Part shown: one piece after another, positions 17,216 through 25,625 of the stretch
How the letters are laid out: every line of letters begins with the position of its first letter
How positions within the stretch are numbered: the stretch's first letter is position 1
NCBI GenBank assembly: GCA_031372765.1
Contig: JANMLW010000123.1
Coordinates: forward strand, 1 to 35,551
Origin: JADCCX01 sp031372765
GTDB taxonomy: Bacteria; Pseudomonadota; Alphaproteobacteria; Rhizobiales; Beijerinckiaceae
Length of the DNA stretch: 35,551 bases
Direction: 5' to 3'
The notes under the pieces: generated by a model
The model's input: the letters and a program-made list of their open reading frames with translations, nothing else
The model's database searches: none
Told to the model about the DNA's origin: nothing
Made by a program: the position numbers and the translations under genes

Positions 17216-18643
17216 TCAATGTGCATTGGCAACGGCTGTCGCCATCATGGCCATGGCGCTGAACTGCGCTTCGACTGATCCCACGCGACGACTGGAGGAA
17301 CGCTCCGCCAGCGTTGCCAGCCGTTTGCTGGCAAACGTATTTTGCCCCCTGCGCCTGCGCAGACGCGCTTCCAGCAACCGGGACGCCTCCTGCACATCAC
17401 CGCTGCGGACATGGCTTTCAATGGCGATCTGTTCAAACACATCGCGCTGGGCATCACTGCCGCCGATATCTCTCAGTTGCGGCAAGGCCCGATCCATCAG
17501 CCTGGCGGACTTTTGATAATCCTCATTGTGGAAAGCAAGCATACCCTCGGCCACAGCCTCGCCAACACTGGCAGCAATCCGTCCATCATGCGTTGCCGCA
17601 CATCTGGAATCAGATCTAAGGTTCTGGACAAGAGCCTCACCCGCAGCAGTTTCACCCGCGCCAAGCAGGGCCATAAGGTAGTGCAGATCAGCAAAGACAA
17701 GACGGCGATCACGGGCGCGGTGACTGGCGATTTCTGCCAGCTCATCCCAGCGGTTGCCAACATCGATTCCCTCAAATTCCAGCCGTGCAAGCAGCGAAGC
17801 CCCATTGGCCAGATCGCGATAATCATCGGTTCTGTTAGCCCTGATCTCGCTGTCATAGAGCGCCAGAACATCCGATACACGCCCCAGTTCCAGATCAAAC
17901 AGGGCAAGGTGCCAGTAGATGTGGTAGGAAAAGTTGTTGCAGTGTTGCCAGCTTTCAGTGCTTTCGCGCAGCCAGCGTGAGCCCTCCTGCATTCGCCCCG
18001 TCATCTCCATGACATGGGCTACGGCGTGGCGACCCCAGGCGTCCCTGGGCTGCAGAGAAATGGCCTTTCGGCCTGTCAATTCCGCCAATTGAAACTGATG
18101 GTTTTCTTCCTGCGCGAATGCGAGGCAGCCCATCACATAGCCATGGGCTGGCGTATCTGCAAAACCCGCTTCATGGCGCTGGGCAGCCGCCAGCATGGCT
18201 TTACGGTCGCCCAGAATAAAACGGATGCCATGGGCAAACTTGAAAGCAAGCGCATCCCTCGGATATTTGTGAAGGATTGACTCCAGTACATCGGCCGCTT
18301 TTTGCGGCTGCCCTTCAAGCCAATGGGCCAGCGCATCGATATAGATCCGTTCCCGTACGGTAACAGCTCTCTGGCGGGCTGAATTGCGGGCTTTGAGCAA
18401 TGAAACAGCGGCATCAACCGCACATTCCTTCCGGGCAAGGCCCATCAGCATCAGCCCTTTCACGGCGTGACCCAGCGCAAATCCGGGGTCCGCAACAAGC
18501 ACCTGCGCCAATGCCGGCGCAGCCTGTGCGCCATGTGCCAGAACATGATCAACCATCGTGTCCCAATGCCTGCAGAGTGCTGAACTCTGTGTGCTGAGAC
18601 TGTTGCCGTAGGTGTCTTGCAAGGACAAAAGAGACGCTCCCAT
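17216..18643 (-). CDS. TTC38-like tetratricopeptide repeat protein
   Basis: A 475-residue soluble helical-repeat protein of the TTC38 family, whose length (about 470) it matches. Family hallmarks are the N-terminal YGNSLST, WGRHAVAHVMEMTGR in the middle and NFSYHIYWHLALFDLELG shortly after. Function of the family is unknown. I chose the ATG at 18643 because it puts YGN near the N-terminus as in relatives; the longer reading from a GTG at 18781, which overlaps the hydrolase stop as GTGA, adds 46 residues with many rare codons. It probably forms one transcript with the hydrolase before it and the thiamine-diphosphate enzyme after it. Confidence 0.85.
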   Translation of the reverse strand: MGASLLSLQDTYGNSLSTQSSALCRHWDTMVDHVLAHGAQAAPALAQVLVADPGFALGHAVKGLMLMGLARKECAVDAAVSLLKARNSARQRAVTVRERIYIDALAHWLEGQPQKAADVLESILHKYPRDALAFKFAHGIRFILGDRKAMLAAAQRHEAGFADTPAHGYVMGCLAFAQEENHQFQLAELTGRKAISLQPRDAWGRHAVAHVMEMTGRMQEGSRWLRESTESWQHCNNFSYHIYWHLALFDLELGRVSDVLALYDSEIRANRTDDYRDLANGASLLARLEFEGIDVGNRWDELAEIASHRARDRRLVFADLHYLMALLGAGETAAGEALVQNLRSDSRCAATHDGRIAASVGEAVAEGMLAFHNEDYQKSARLMDRALPQLRDIGGSDAQRDVFEQIAIESHVRSGDVQEASRLLEARLRRRRGQNTFASKRLATLAERSSSRRVGSVEAQFSAMAMMATAVANAH

Positions 18644-18777
18644 TCCAGTGAACCCGCCGCAAACTGCAGTATGGGCAGCAGAAGCAATGGGACCCTGACC
18701 ACTCTTTGGCGAGAAAGCATCTCTAAAATGCCGCCAACACGGGCTTGTGACCCCCCGTGATCGAATGCGAGCGCAAG

Positions 18778-19758
18778 TCACTCCCGCAGGAAACGAATCC
18801 GGTCAGACAAAGCCGTGATCTCCGCCACGACACGCTCGGGGTCGCTCTCATGCGGCACATGGCCAACATCCTTGAGGAGAATAATTTTTGCGGCAGGCAA
18901 CTCTTTGCCGAACTGTGCGGTATGGATCACCGGAGACACCGTGAGGTCCTTGTCACCCGTGATGACAACAATCGGCACCTTGATTTCGCTGTAACGGCCG
19001 GCCCGTTGTCGCACATGGTTCAGCAGGGCTGAAACATCCTCTGCGTTAGCCTGAAAGGACTTTGGCCTCAATGTAAGCCTGAGGGCCGTCTCCTCGATAT
19101 AGGCAGGAGGGGGTTTTTGCGGAAAGAACACACCCTCAATGGCTTTCTCCATGGACAATACAGCCCCCGGTACAGGCAGGAGGTGCGAAAACAATGGTCC
19201 AACGACAGGGCGACTTGCCGGATAATAATACCAGGCGATGCCGCCCGGCCATGGATGTGTGGCAGGGCCAAGGAGCACCAGACCCGATACCCGCGTGGGA
19301 AAATCCATTGCAAAGCTGGTAGCGACCGCCCCCGCCAGTGAGTGCGCCACGATAATGGCTTTTTCGATGCCAAGCACCATCATGACCTCATTGAGGATAT
19401 GCGCCTGTTTTGTCGGCGAAGCATCATCCCGGCCACCCGGCCGGTCGCTGTGCCCGTGTCCGGGCCTGTCAATGGCGATAATGCGGAATTCCTTCTCAAG
19501 ACGATGCCCCAATGGCATGGTCAGCGCCAGATGATTGCTGGAAGCACCATGGATAAAAACGAGCGTCCGCTCTGGTGGAGCATCTCGCGGGCCAATGTCA
19601 CGCAGGTGAATGCGCCCGCCTGACACTGGCACAAAGATACCCTTGGGCGGGTATTTCAGCGAAATGCGGGCGACCTCTATCTGGCTCCAGAGTGCAAGAA
19701 ATCCGATCAGAACAAGGATAGAAACGAGAAAGGGCAGCATGAAGGGCTTTTTATCCAT
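18778..19758 (-). CDS. membrane-anchored alpha/beta hydrolase
   Basis: A 326-residue alpha/beta-hydrolase fold protein with an N-terminal hydrophobic anchor (about residues 7-26), so the catalytic domain probably faces the periplasm. The nucleophile elbow is AHSLAG with Ser140; Asp271 (TGDKDLTV) and His300 (DVGHVPHE) complete the triad, and HGASSN at 70-75 gives the oxyanion region. It belongs to the broad esterase/epoxide-hydrolase-like group; the substrate cannot be inferred. The ATG at 19758 has only a weak ribosome-binding site, and Met7 is an alternative. It is the first gene of a minus-strand set with the TTC38-like protein and the thiamine-diphosphate enzyme, and is divergent from a small membrane peptide gene. 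Confidence 0.88.
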   Translation of the reverse strand: MDKKPFMLPFLVSILVLIGFLALWSQIEVARISLKYPPKGIFVPVSGGRIHLRDIGPRDAPPERTLVFIHGASSNHLALTMPLGHRLEKEFRIIAIDRPGHGHSDRPGGRDDASPTKQAHILNEVMMVLGIEKAIIVAHSLAGAVATSFAMDFPTRVSGLVLLGPATHPWPGGIAWYYYPASRPVVGPLFSHLLPVPGAVLSMEKAIEGVFFPQKPPPAYIEETALRLTLRPKSFQANAEDVSALLNHVRQRAGRYSEIKVPIVVITGDKDLTVSPVIHTAQFGKELPAAKIILLKDVGHVPHESDPERVVAEITALSDRIRFLRE

Positions 19759-19820
19759 GGCTCTGCAAGGTCAGGAGCGAGTTGGCGTGACTTGATGGCT
19801 CTTATACGCTACGACAAGCC

Positions 19821-20000
19821 ATGTCGGATGCAATACTGGATCAGGAACAAGTTGAGACCGTGCAATATGCAGGTGTTCGCACCACAGCTGTTGTTCTCAT
19901 CGTCTCGATTGGCATGGTTCTGGCCGGTCTTTTGTGGTGGCGTTTCGGCGACGCGGTCTTTGCGGCAAGCATGATGAGTGCATTCATGGCATGCTTCTGA
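19821..20000 (+). CDS. small single-span membrane protein (59 residues)
   Basis: ATG at 19821 to TGA at 19998-20000 encodes 59 residues. The first 20 are polar and acidic (MSDAILDQEQVETVQYAG), then a strongly hydrophobic stretch of about 18 residues (TAVVLIVSIGMVLAGLLW) followed by WRFGD and a second weakly hydrophobic Met-rich tail ending ACF. This looks like a real small inner-membrane protein: the N-terminus is coherent, and hydrophobic residues cluster as in a transmembrane helix. Against it, no clear ribosome-binding site is seen, and its last 17 bases overlap the 3' end of the convergent glycosyltransferase gene. Function unknown. Confidence 0.5.
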   Translation: MSDAILDQEQVETVQYAGVRTTAVVLIVSIGMVLAGLLWWRFGDAVFAASMMSAFMACF

Positions 20001-21408
20001 CAACGGGTCTTCGCTTGAAAGCCTGCGGTCTGCGCCGCCCGATGCCATGCTCTGTTTTTTCCCAGTGAAACGGCGTTCGTGCCAGTTCCCACATGGCCAG
20101 CCACGCAGCAAGTGAGATCAAAAACACATAGATCGGCAAAGTCAGCAGCCATGGTATCAGATGCCATAAATGTCGACGACGCAGGCCTATCACTGCGGGA
20201 AGGATCATCGTTACCATCCCAAGTGCCAGCACGGAGAGGGCAAGGCTGTTGATGGCAAGCTGCCCCCATGTTTCAGCTACCAGCAATGCGCCGCTCCACA
20301 GGTTAGTTGCAAGATAGACAATGAATACCGGGAAGCATAAGGCACCGGCCAACACCCCGACGAGCTGCACCGTGGCGACGATCCAGTTGGTGAGACCCAT
20401 TTCAACCAGCGCCTGCCCTGGTTGCCGTCCATGACATATGGCCGTCTGGGCCCAACCTTTCAGCCAGCGTTTGCGTTGCCCGAGCCAGGCTTTGAAGGAC
20501 AATGGCGCTTCCTCCAGCGTGGTGGAATCAAGATCAGCCACAAGCCAGCCACAACGGGCAATCCTGATGCCCAGATCGGCATCTTCCGTCACGTTCCAGC
20601 TGTCCCAGCCGGCAAGTTCCAGCAGTCGCGGGCGTCTGAAATGATTGGATGTTCCGCCAAGCATGACCGGCACCCTCTGCACCATCAGGCCGCGCTTGTG
20701 AACATCAAACAAGGCGGCGTATTCGATGCACATCATCAGCGCAAACCAGCTGTCTGGGGCATTGTCGATGGCCAGCCGTGCCTGCAGGCAGACAGTATCA
20801 GGGCTTAGCTCCTCGAACGCGATGACCGCGCGCTTGAGCTGATCGACGTCAGGAATATCCTCTGCATCATAAACCGTGATGTAGTGGCCATGCGCCAGCC
20901 TGAGTCCGTGGTTGAGGGCGCGAGGTTTAGTACGCAGTGGGCCGGCGGGCAACACGACAACCCTCATCCATTCCGGCAGACGGTGCAGGGACAGCGCCCG
21001 AGGTGTCAGTACATCGTCAGGCTCCAGCAGAATGATTACATCCATGCTGCTGGCTGGATAGTCGAGTGCCTTTATGGCTGCCAGCAACTGATCCACCACA
21101 GTGGCTTCATTGTAGAGGGGGACAAGAATGCTGTAGGTCGGCCACTGTTGCTCAAGATCCAGACTGTCCGTGTTCTGCGGATAGGATACCGGCCTCTCAA
21201 ACAAGGCGCTGAGCTGAACGGCAATGACCACAAGAAACAACGGCGTCAGCATCACCGAGATCAGGGTTGTCAGGTTGACCGGCATTGCCAGAGACACAAC
21301 AAGAACCATCAGAATCAGGCTGCTACCCAGAATCTTTTGAATGGTTGAGGCGCCATCCCGCGCGGTGGGTGCAGCTTCAGGGGCCTTGTCACCCAGTATA
21401 ATGCTCAC
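19984..21408 (-). CDS. membrane glycosyltransferase family 2 (XagB/cellulose-synthase-like)
   Basis: A 474-residue processive-type glycosyltransferase in the inner membrane. It has two N-terminal hydrophobic segments (about 28-68), a GT-A domain with ILVPLYNEA (94-102), DAED (181-184), TED (274-276) and QRKRW (311-315), then about four C-terminal helices. This D,D,D,QxxRW set is that of cellulose/hyaluronan synthase relatives that polymerise a beta-linked polysaccharide from a nucleotide sugar and export it. The closest named family I recognise is XagB. No PilZ domain or BcsB partner is visible. Its start overlaps the stop of the LuxR-type gene by 4 bases (ATGA), which indicates translational coupling. 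The C-terminal 25 residues are basic and cytoplasmic. Confidence 0.9.
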   Translation of the reverse strand: MSIILGDKAPEAAPTARDGASTIQKILGSSLILMVLVVSLAMPVNLTTLISVMLTPLFLVVIAVQLSALFERPVSYPQNTDSLDLEQQWPTYSILVPLYNEATVVDQLLAAIKALDYPASSMDVIILLEPDDVLTPRALSLHRLPEWMRVVVLPAGPLRTKPRALNHGLRLAHGHYITVYDAEDIPDVDQLKRAVIAFEELSPDTVCLQARLAIDNAPDSWFALMMCIEYAALFDVHKRGLMVQRVPVMLGGTSNHFRRPRLLELAGWDSWNVTEDADLGIRIARCGWLVADLDSTTLEEAPLSFKAWLGQRKRWLKGWAQTAICHGRQPGQALVEMGLTNWIVATVQLVGVLAGALCFPVFIVYLATNLWSGALLVAETWGQLAINSLALSVLALGMVTMILPAVIGLRRRHLWHLIPWLLTLPIYVFLISLAAWLAMWELARTPFHWEKTEHGIGRRRPQAFKRRPVVRSMP

Positions 21409-22154
21409 CGTGGCGGGGCAATCATTCCAAGTGCGACCGCCTTGGCTGAGGCATGCGCACGGTTGGAAGCAGACAGTTTGGCAACAGCGGCATCAATGAA
21501 GAAATTCACTGTTGCGGGTGTAAGACCCAGGTTTTCACCGATCTGCTTGCTGGTATGTCCATGGGCTGCCCAGACGAGACATTCCTTTTCACGGGGGGTC
21601 AAACGGATGGCAATGACATTCTCAAAGTTGAAACGTGTTTTCAGCACAGCCCGATGAATGGCCGGATGCAGGATGCTGATGGCCATCAGAAGATCATTCT
21701 TGGTGGTCATCCAGCGTTTGTCAGTCGCATCACTGGTCAGTGTCAGAAGGGAGCGATCCCCCGCAGGGCCCCGGAAACTTGCAGTCATTGCCTGACGCCC
21801 AAGCTGGAAATCAGTGAAGTCCCGGAAGAACTTGCGCAAGCGGGTCCGCCCTTTGGGCAAATCAGCCCAATCGACAGGTTGAATGGAAATCTCGCTCAAG
21901 GACCGTGTGGGGTCCACGCACTCATACTTGTGTTCAGCCGCATGCTGCGTCCAGGTCTCGCCGTAGGTGTCAGCGACGAATGGGTCATCCCCCACGACAC
22001 CGGGAACATGGCGCATCAGGAAACTGCCATGCTTGGCCCCTATCGCACGGCAGATATCGCGAATACTGCGCTGGAAGTCTGTTTTTGTGTCAGACTCCCG
22101 CAGCTTGTCGGCCAACCATGCCAGGCTGCGTTTTTGAACCGTCATATCTGTCAT
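21405..22154 (-). CDS. LuxR-family regulator with autoinducer-binding domain
   Basis: The 249-residue protein has an N-terminal autoinducer-binding domain (about residues 15-165) and a C-terminal GerE-type helix-turn-helix (LTPREKECLVWAAHGHTSKQI, described by Glu-Lys-Glu and Gly-His positions near 180-200). In the ligand pocket region a Trp (GETW), a Tyr followed by VDP, and a Trp (VDWADL) correspond to residues generally conserved in acyl-homoserine-lactone receptors, so ligand binding is plausible. The ATG at 22154 has GAGGGG 7 bases upstream; an ATG 9 bases later is possible. No LuxI synthase lies in the window, so this is a solo regulator as far as can be seen. It is coupled to the downstream glycosyltransferase. 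Confidence 0.9.
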   Translation of the reverse strand: MTDMTVQKRSLAWLADKLRESDTKTDFQRSIRDICRAIGAKHGSFLMRHVPGVVGDDPFVADTYGETWTQHAAEHKYECVDPTRSLSEISIQPVDWADLPKGRTRLRKFFRDFTDFQLGRQAMTASFRGPAGDRSLLTLTSDATDKRWMTTKNDLLMAISILHPAIHRAVLKTRFNFENVIAIRLTPREKECLVWAAHGHTSKQIGENLGLTPATVNFFIDAAVAKLSASNRAHASAKAVALGMIAPPR

Positions 22155-22248
22155 GCAATAACCCCTCAAAAATAATAAGCATTTCTGGGGTTTGCGGGCA
22201 AATTCACACCCTGCCGCAACGGCATGGCATTAAGCATTGCAGGGATGA

Positions 22249-22260
22249 CTTGCGCGCAAG
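22249..22260. promoter_or_regulatory. 12-base perfect palindrome, possible operator
   Basis: CTTGCGCGCAAG is a perfect inverted repeat in the divergent region between the LuxR-type gene and the small basic-protein gene, about 95 bases upstream of the regulator's start. A second interrupted repeat TGCCG-CAA-CGGCA lies nearby at about 22212-22224. Position suggests a regulatory site, perhaps for the LuxR-type protein; there is no direct evidence. Confidence 0.3.
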
Positions 22261-22284
22261 GTCAGCTGTGACTAAATCGGCATC

Positions 22285-22467
22285 ATGAAAAACGCTTTGC
22301 CGCAAGCGGCGAAACCAGACCCCCGTAAAATTGCCAGAGAAAGGCGATTGGCTCTCGCGCTTCGTGAGAATCTGGGGAAACGCAAGGATCAGGAGCGGCA
22401 GCGTCAACAGGGACAGGCTGATTCGGATGAGACTGTACCGGCCTCGCTTGAACACTGCGGCCGGTAA
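22285..22467 (+). CDS. small basic helical protein upstream of murA
   Basis: A 60-residue, strongly charged protein with a helical ARERRLALALRENLGKRK core (from about residue 17) and a Gln/Asp-rich tail. Small proteins with the pattern RRxxAxALRxNLxxRKxQ are often found directly upstream of murA in alphaproteobacteria, which is the main reason for calling it. Function is not known. The ATG has no strong ribosome-binding site. The stop lies 69 bases before murA, with an inverted repeat between them. Confidence 0.65.
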   Translation: MKNALPQAAKPDPRKIARERRLALALRENLGKRKDQERQRQQGQADSDETVPASLEHCGR

Positions 22468-22481
22468 AATAATAGCAACGT

Positions 22482-22504
22482 AGCGTTGTCATTATAACAA
22501 CGCT
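22482..22504. repeat. 8-bp inverted repeat before murA
   Basis: AGCGTTGT (22482-22489) and ACAACGCT (22497-22504) flank CATTATA. There is no real T-tract after it, so it is either a weak terminator of the small upstream gene or an operator at the murA promoter. It ends 32 bases before the murA ATG. Confidence 0.45.
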
Positions 22505-22536
22505 TTGCGCATAATCAGAACGAAAGACAAAAACGT

Positions 22537-23826
22537 ATGGACCGGATCAGCATAAAGGGTGGCGGGCAACTCAACGGCACCATCCAGATTTCAGGTGCCA
22601 AGAATGCCGCCCTGCCTCTCATGACTGCCGCGCTGCTGACCGATGGAACCGTGACGCTGGACAATGTACCGCGCCTATCCGATGTCAATCAGCTGCTGCG
22701 CATCCTCAGCAACCATGGTGTTGATCACAAGATTTCCGGCAAACTGGCAGGACAAAGCAGCGAAACAGGTCAGACCATTGACCTGTCTGCGCGCCAGATT
22801 GTCGATACGACAGCACCATACGAACTGGTCTCACGCATGCGTGCCAGTTTCTGGGTTATAGGTCCTCTCCTGGGCCGAATGGGGCAGGCGAAAGTGTCTT
22901 TACCCGGCGGCTGTGCCATAGGAACGCGACCCGTCGATTTTTATCTACAGGCGCTTGAGCGACTGGGTGTCAGGATCGAAATTGAGAATGGCTATGTGCT
23001 TGCCGATGCCCGAAAGGGCCTGAAGGGCGCTGAAATCTTCTTTCCCAAGGTTAGTGTTGGTGCCACCCATACCGCATTGATGGCCGCTGTACTGGCCAGC
23101 GGCACCACAGTCATCCACAATGCGGCGCGTGAACCCGAGGTCATTGATCTTGCCGATCTTCTGAACAAGATGGGCGCAAGGATCAATGGGGCAGGTACTT
23201 CCGTCATTGAGATAAAGGGTGTGAACCGACTGCATGGCGCCCGTCATTCGGTGCTGCCGGACCGGATTGAAACTGGCACCTATGCCATGGCCGTTGCCAT
23301 GACGGGTGGCGACGTCCTGCTGGAAAATACCCGTGTGGATCTGCTTAAGACTGCATTCGATACCCTTGCCAAAACCGGCGTGACCATCGAGCAAAAATCC
23401 AACGGTGTGCGCGTGTATCGTAACGGTGCGGCACTCAGCCCTGTCGATGTCACGACCGAGCCTTTCCCCGGTTTTCCGACTGATCTTCAAGCACAGTTCA
23501 TGGCTTTGATGTGCCGGGCGGAAGGCGTGTCACATATTCGCGAAACGATATTCGAAAATCGCTTCATGCACGTGCAGGAACTGGCCCGATTGGGGGCAAA
23601 AATCCGGCTGGATGGTGATATGGCCATTGTTGAGGGCGTGAAGCACCTGACAGGCGCTCCTGTTATGGCAACTGATCTGCGTGCCTCCGTGGCGATGGTG
23701 ATTGCAGCACTCGCGGCTGAAGGCGAAACCACGGTTCACCGTGTCTATCATCTGGATCGTGGCTTTGAGGCGCTGGAGAAAAAGCTCCAGCGCTGCGGTG
23801 CCAATGTCGAACGGATATCAGACTGA
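22537..23826 (+). CDS. murA: UDP-N-acetylglucosamine 1-carboxyvinyltransferase
   Basis: MurA transfers enolpyruvate from phosphoenolpyruvate to UDP-GlcNAc, the first committed step of peptidoglycan synthesis, in the cytoplasm. The 429 residues are normal for the family. Lys22 and Asn23 (SGAKNAALP) and the catalytic Cys126 in LPGGCAIGTRPVD are present; the Cys means the enzyme is expected to be fosfomycin sensitive. The C-terminal FPTDLQAQF signature is intact. It precedes hisD as in Rhizobiales, but the usual intervening DUF2948 gene is missing and an antisense secreted-protein gene takes its place. Confidence 0.98.
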   Translation: MDRISIKGGGQLNGTIQISGAKNAALPLMTAALLTDGTVTLDNVPRLSDVNQLLRILSNHGVDHKISGKLAGQSSETGQTIDLSARQIVDTTAPYELVSRMRASFWVIGPLLGRMGQAKVSLPGGCAIGTRPVDFYLQALERLGVRIEIENGYVLADARKGLKGAEIFFPKVSVGATHTALMAAVLASGTTVIHNAAREPEVIDLADLLNKMGARINGAGTSVIEIKGVNRLHGARHSVLPDRIETGTYAMAVAMTGGDVLLENTRVDLLKTAFDTLAKTGVTIEQKSNGVRVYRNGAALSPVDVTTEPFPGFPTDLQAQFMALMCRAEGVSHIRETIFENRFMHVQELARLGAKIRLDGDMAIVEGVKHLTGAPVMATDLRASVAMVIAALAAEGETTVHRVYHLDRGFEALEKKLQRCGANVERISD

Positions 23827-23847
23827 AAAGAGGTCCTTCAAACGCCG

Positions 23848-24177
23848 TTACCACTGCCCCCCAGCGATAACCCCGCCGCGCTTCAGGCCAAACCCCGGGA
23901 TATTGCAGGCGCAAGAAGATTGCTCGGGCGCGGGTCGTGTCTGGCATGAACCACGCGAGGTATAGCAGACATTGCCAATTACCTGCGGACGATACCGGGG
24001 CTGGTCGTCCCAGCCATAGCGGTCCTGCCGGTAGTATTGTCGTGGAGGTGGCTCATAGGAATATCTTGGCGCGGGATCATAGGAATTACGCCTCTGCGGT
24101 GGATAGTCATAGTATTGTGCTGCAGCTGGCACCATGGCGGATACAAGACCCAGAATGGCCAATGAGAAGCGCTTCAT
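23848..24177 (-). CDS. secreted Tyr/Arg/Pro-rich small protein
   Basis: A 109-residue protein with a clear Sec signal peptide (MKRFSLAILGLVSAMVPAAAQ, cleavage expected after AAA-Q at about residue 20). The mature N-terminal half is rich in Tyr, Pro and Arg (repeats like PRYSYEPPPRQYY), and the C-terminal half has four Cys in the layout C-x6-C...C-x-C followed by IPGFGLKRG, a conserved-looking module. It is probably periplasmic with two disulfides. The ATG at 24177 has GGGAG 9 bases upstream; longer readings lack a signal peptide. It sits antisense between murA and hisD, with 22 bases to the murA stop. I do not know its function. Confidence 0.8.
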   Translation of the reverse strand: MKRFSLAILGLVSAMVPAAAQYYDYPPQRRNSYDPAPRYSYEPPPRQYYRQDRYGWDDQPRYRPQVIGNVCYTSRGSCQTRPAPEQSSCACNIPGFGLKRGGVIAGGQW

Positions 24178-24301
24178 CGTGGTTTCTCCCTTCCAAACAG
24201 TCGCTATCGCCTTTTGAAGGCACAAAGATGTCCGCTTGTACGCAAAGCAGATTGAATGCCCGCTCTTGTGAATGTATCGCATCCAGCAGACAGGACAAGC
24301 C

Positions 24302-25606
24302 ATGACACTGGAATTAAACGCAGCCGACAAGGATTTTGAAGCCGGATTTCGCGGTCTGCTGGCCCAGAAGCGCGAAGTCTCCGACGAGGTTTCGGCAGTG
24401 GTTCACGCGATCATTGCCGATGTGAGGGCGCGCGGTGACGAGGCCGTGATCGATCTGTCGCGCAAGTATGACGCCATCGATCTGCAAGCCACGGGTATGC
24501 TTGTTACAGGTTCAGAGCGCGAGGCGGCATTACAGCAAAGCGAGCCGCATGCCGTGGAAGCATTGCGTTTCGCCAAGGCGCGGATAGAGGCTTATCATGC
24601 CCATCAGCGTCCTGCCGACAAGTCCTTCACGGATGCACTGGGTGTGGAACTCGGCTGGCGCTGGACAGCGGTTGAGTCAGTCGGGCTTTATGTTCCCGGT
24701 GGCAGCGCCAGCTACCCTTCATCCGTATTGATGAACGCCGTTCCGGCCAAAGTTGCCGGCGTGCCGCGCATTGTCATGGTCGTGCCTGCACCCAAAGGCA
24801 TCATCAATCCGCTTGTCCTTGCCGCCGCTGAAATAGCGGGTGTCGATGAAATCTACCGGATCGGTGGGGCACAGGCGATTGCTGCCCTCGCCTACGGCAC
24901 CAGAACACTGGCCCCCGTGGTCAAGATCGTCGGGCCCGGCAATGCCTATGTCGCCGCCGCCAAGCGGCAGGTCTTCGGACAGGTTGGCATTGACATGATT
25001 GCGGGCCCCTCCGAGGTGGTTGTGCTGGCCGATGATACAGCGAACCCTGACTGGATTGCGGCGGATCTGCTGGCCCAGGCCGAGCATGACGCTGCGGCCC
25101 AGTCCATCCTCATCACCAGTTCGCATGGTCTCGCCAGGGATGTCATGCGCGCTGTCGAGGCGCAGCTTGCGACATTGCCAAGAAGGGATATCGCGCAGGC
25201 TTCGTGGCGTGACTTTGGCGCTGTCATCCATGTCCCTACCTTGCAGGAAGCCATTCCTCTGGTTGACCGTCTGGCTCCCGAGCATCTTGAAATCATCGCA
25301 TCGGATGCTGATGATTTGTCGGCACGGATTCGCAACGCAGGGGCCATTTTCATGGGTGGGCATACACCTGAAGCCATCGGAGATTATGTGGGTGGCTCAA
25401 ACCATGTCTTGCCGACAGCCCGCAGTGCCCGCTACGCTTCAGGTCTGGGAGTGCTGGATTTCATGAAACGGACATCAATCCTCAAATGCGGACCCGAGCA
25501 GCTGCGCGCTCTGGGGCCTGCGGCCATTGCACTGGGTGAGGCTGAAGGTCTCTCAGCCCATGCGCGGTCTGTCGCAATCAGGCTCAATCTCCCGGCGAAC
25601 CGGTAG
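24302..25606 (+). CDS. hisD: histidinol dehydrogenase
   Basis: HisD carries out the last two steps of histidine synthesis, L-histidinol to L-histidine with two NAD+. The 434 residues are normal length. Visible signatures are the NAD/active region VGLYVPGGSASYPSSVLM, GGAQAIAALAYGT, the zinc-binding QAEHD segment, and the catalytic-base RLAPEHLE motif; IGDYVGGSNHVLPT near the C-terminus completes the set. I chose the ATG at 24302, which follows AGGACAAGCC, over an in-frame ATG 30 bases earlier. It leads an operon with the UPF0262 gene (19 bases later) and the phosphatase; other his genes are elsewhere. Confidence 0.98.
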   Translation: MTLELNAADKDFEAGFRGLLAQKREVSDEVSAVVHAIIADVRARGDEAVIDLSRKYDAIDLQATGMLVTGSEREAALQQSEPHAVEALRFAKARIEAYHAHQRPADKSFTDALGVELGWRWTAVESVGLYVPGGSASYPSSVLMNAVPAKVAGVPRIVMVVPAPKGIINPLVLAAAEIAGVDEIYRIGGAQAIAALAYGTRTLAPVVKIVGPGNAYVAAAKRQVFGQVGIDMIAGPSEVVVLADDTANPDWIAADLLAQAEHDAAAQSILITSSHGLARDVMRAVEAQLATLPRRDIAQASWRDFGAVIHVPTLQEAIPLVDRLAPEHLEIIASDADDLSARIRNAGAIFMGGHTPEAIGDYVGGSNHVLPTARSARYASGLGVLDFMKRTSILKCGPEQLRALGPAAIALGEAEGLSAHARSVAIRLNLPANR

Positions 25607-25625
25607 GCGCAACGGTGAGCATGTC

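Noticed and set aside
17216..18781. Four-base overlaps GTGA and TTGA as proof of translational coupling
   Set aside because: Both need non-ATG starts without ribosome-binding sites; the extra N-terminal codons of the TTC38-like gene include many rare codons, and downstream ATGs fit the families better.
19792..19974. 60-codon open frame overlapping the small membrane peptide gene
   Set aside because: Its translation is incoherent compared with the neighbouring 59-codon frame, which has a clear polar-then-hydrophobic layout.
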